Under the pieces are notes generated by a model that saw only the letters and a list, made by a program, of their open reading frames with translations, was not told the DNA's origin and searched no databases. DNA of 5,101 nt from Ruminiclostridium sp. (GTDB taxonomy: Bacteria > Bacillota_A > Clostridia > Oscillospirales > Ruminococcaceae), in the NCBI GenBank assembly GCA_017550775.1, contig JAFZOA010000321.1:1-5101 (forward strand). The letters are read 5' to 3'. The translations under genes and the position numbers were made by a program. Shown here piece by piece: positions 4,961-5,101 of this stretch; position 1 is the first letter of the stretch; each line of letters begins with the position of its first letter.

Positions 4961-5101
4961 TGTGGTTTCTCCTGTAAGCAAGGTAGCTTTCGAGTATCAC
5001 CGCAGCCGCCGCCGCGTCTATCACCGCCTTGCGCTTTTTTCCGCGCCTGTTGAGCTCGTTCATGATCTCGTGCGCTGTGACTGTGGAGCTTCGTTCATCC
5101 C
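4953..5101 (-). CDS. ruvX: RuvX/YqgF-type Holliday junction resolvase-like nuclease, C-terminal part
   Basis: Only the last 48 residues lie in the window; the gene enters from the right edge in mid-codon. They begin DERSSTVTAHEIM and continue KKRKAVIDAAAAAVILESYL, matching the conserved end of the YqgF/RuvX RNase H-fold family: the (W)DER(L)TT motif carries an acidic catalytic residue and the Asp in VIDxxAAxxIL a second. The two bases before Asp are GG, compatible with the usual Trp. The family is about 140 residues long and acts in 16S rRNA 5'-end maturation and is proposed to act in recombination. The stop TAA (4955-4953) overlaps the start of the 41-residue membrane protein, and the gene appears to be the upstream member of the unit leading into cysS. 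Confidence 0.9.
   Translation of the reverse strand, partial: DERSSTVTAHEIMNELNRRGKKRKAVIDAAAAAVILESYLAYRRNHNV

Noticed and set aside
1..5101. Mobile element, CRISPR array, prophage or defence island
   Set aside because: No transposase, integrase, terminal repeats, spaced repeat units or toxin/nuclease modules were seen; all genes are housekeeping or envelope genes on one strand.

Overview
The window looks like chromosomal housekeeping DNA from a Firmicute of class Clostridia, most likely an Oscillospiraceae/Ruminococcaceae-type gut anaerobe. This rests on a MurZ-like MurA, two cyclophilin-type lipoproteins with Firmicute-style lipoboxes, AGGAGA/AGGAGG ribosome sites, GC-rich coding DNA and an AT-rich intergenic region. 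The taxonomic call is inference from protein style; no database search was done. Every gene that can be supported lies on the minus strand, so transcription runs from high to low coordinates.

Reading in the direction of transcription, the window opens inside the last 48 codons of ruvX (Holliday junction resolvase-like nuclease, 5101-4953). An unannotated-looking 41-residue single-pass membrane protein (4960-4835) overlaps the ruvX stop by 8 nt and has its own ribosome site. Next come cysS (cysteinyl-tRNA synthetase, 4818-3409), a cyclophilin-like lipoprotein that starts inside the cysS stop codon (ATGA overlap, 3412-2660), and a second, longer cyclophilin lipoprotein with an acidic disordered tail (about 2609-1494). 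Spacing and overlaps indicate one co-transcribed, translationally coupled unit of five genes.

A roughly 360-bp AT-rich intergenic region (1136-1493) separates this unit from murA. It holds a probable extended -10 promoter for murA, a 12-bp direct repeat flanking the weak -35 position, an 11-bp inverted repeat further upstream, and a leader of about 150 nt with two hairpins just before the murA ribosome site. murA itself starts at a TTG codon (1135) and runs off the left edge after 378 residues, so only its last few dozen codons are missing.

Functionally the region combines recombination/RNA processing (ruvX), protein synthesis (cysS), extracytoplasmic protein folding (two lipoproteins) and the first committed step of peptidoglycan synthesis (murA). 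No mobile element, CRISPR array, phage gene, RNA gene or defence system is visible. The points most worth a second look are the downstream-of-cysS cyclophilin that has lost its catalytic arginine beside a paralogue that keeps it, the 41-residue membrane protein, and the structured murA promoter and leader.
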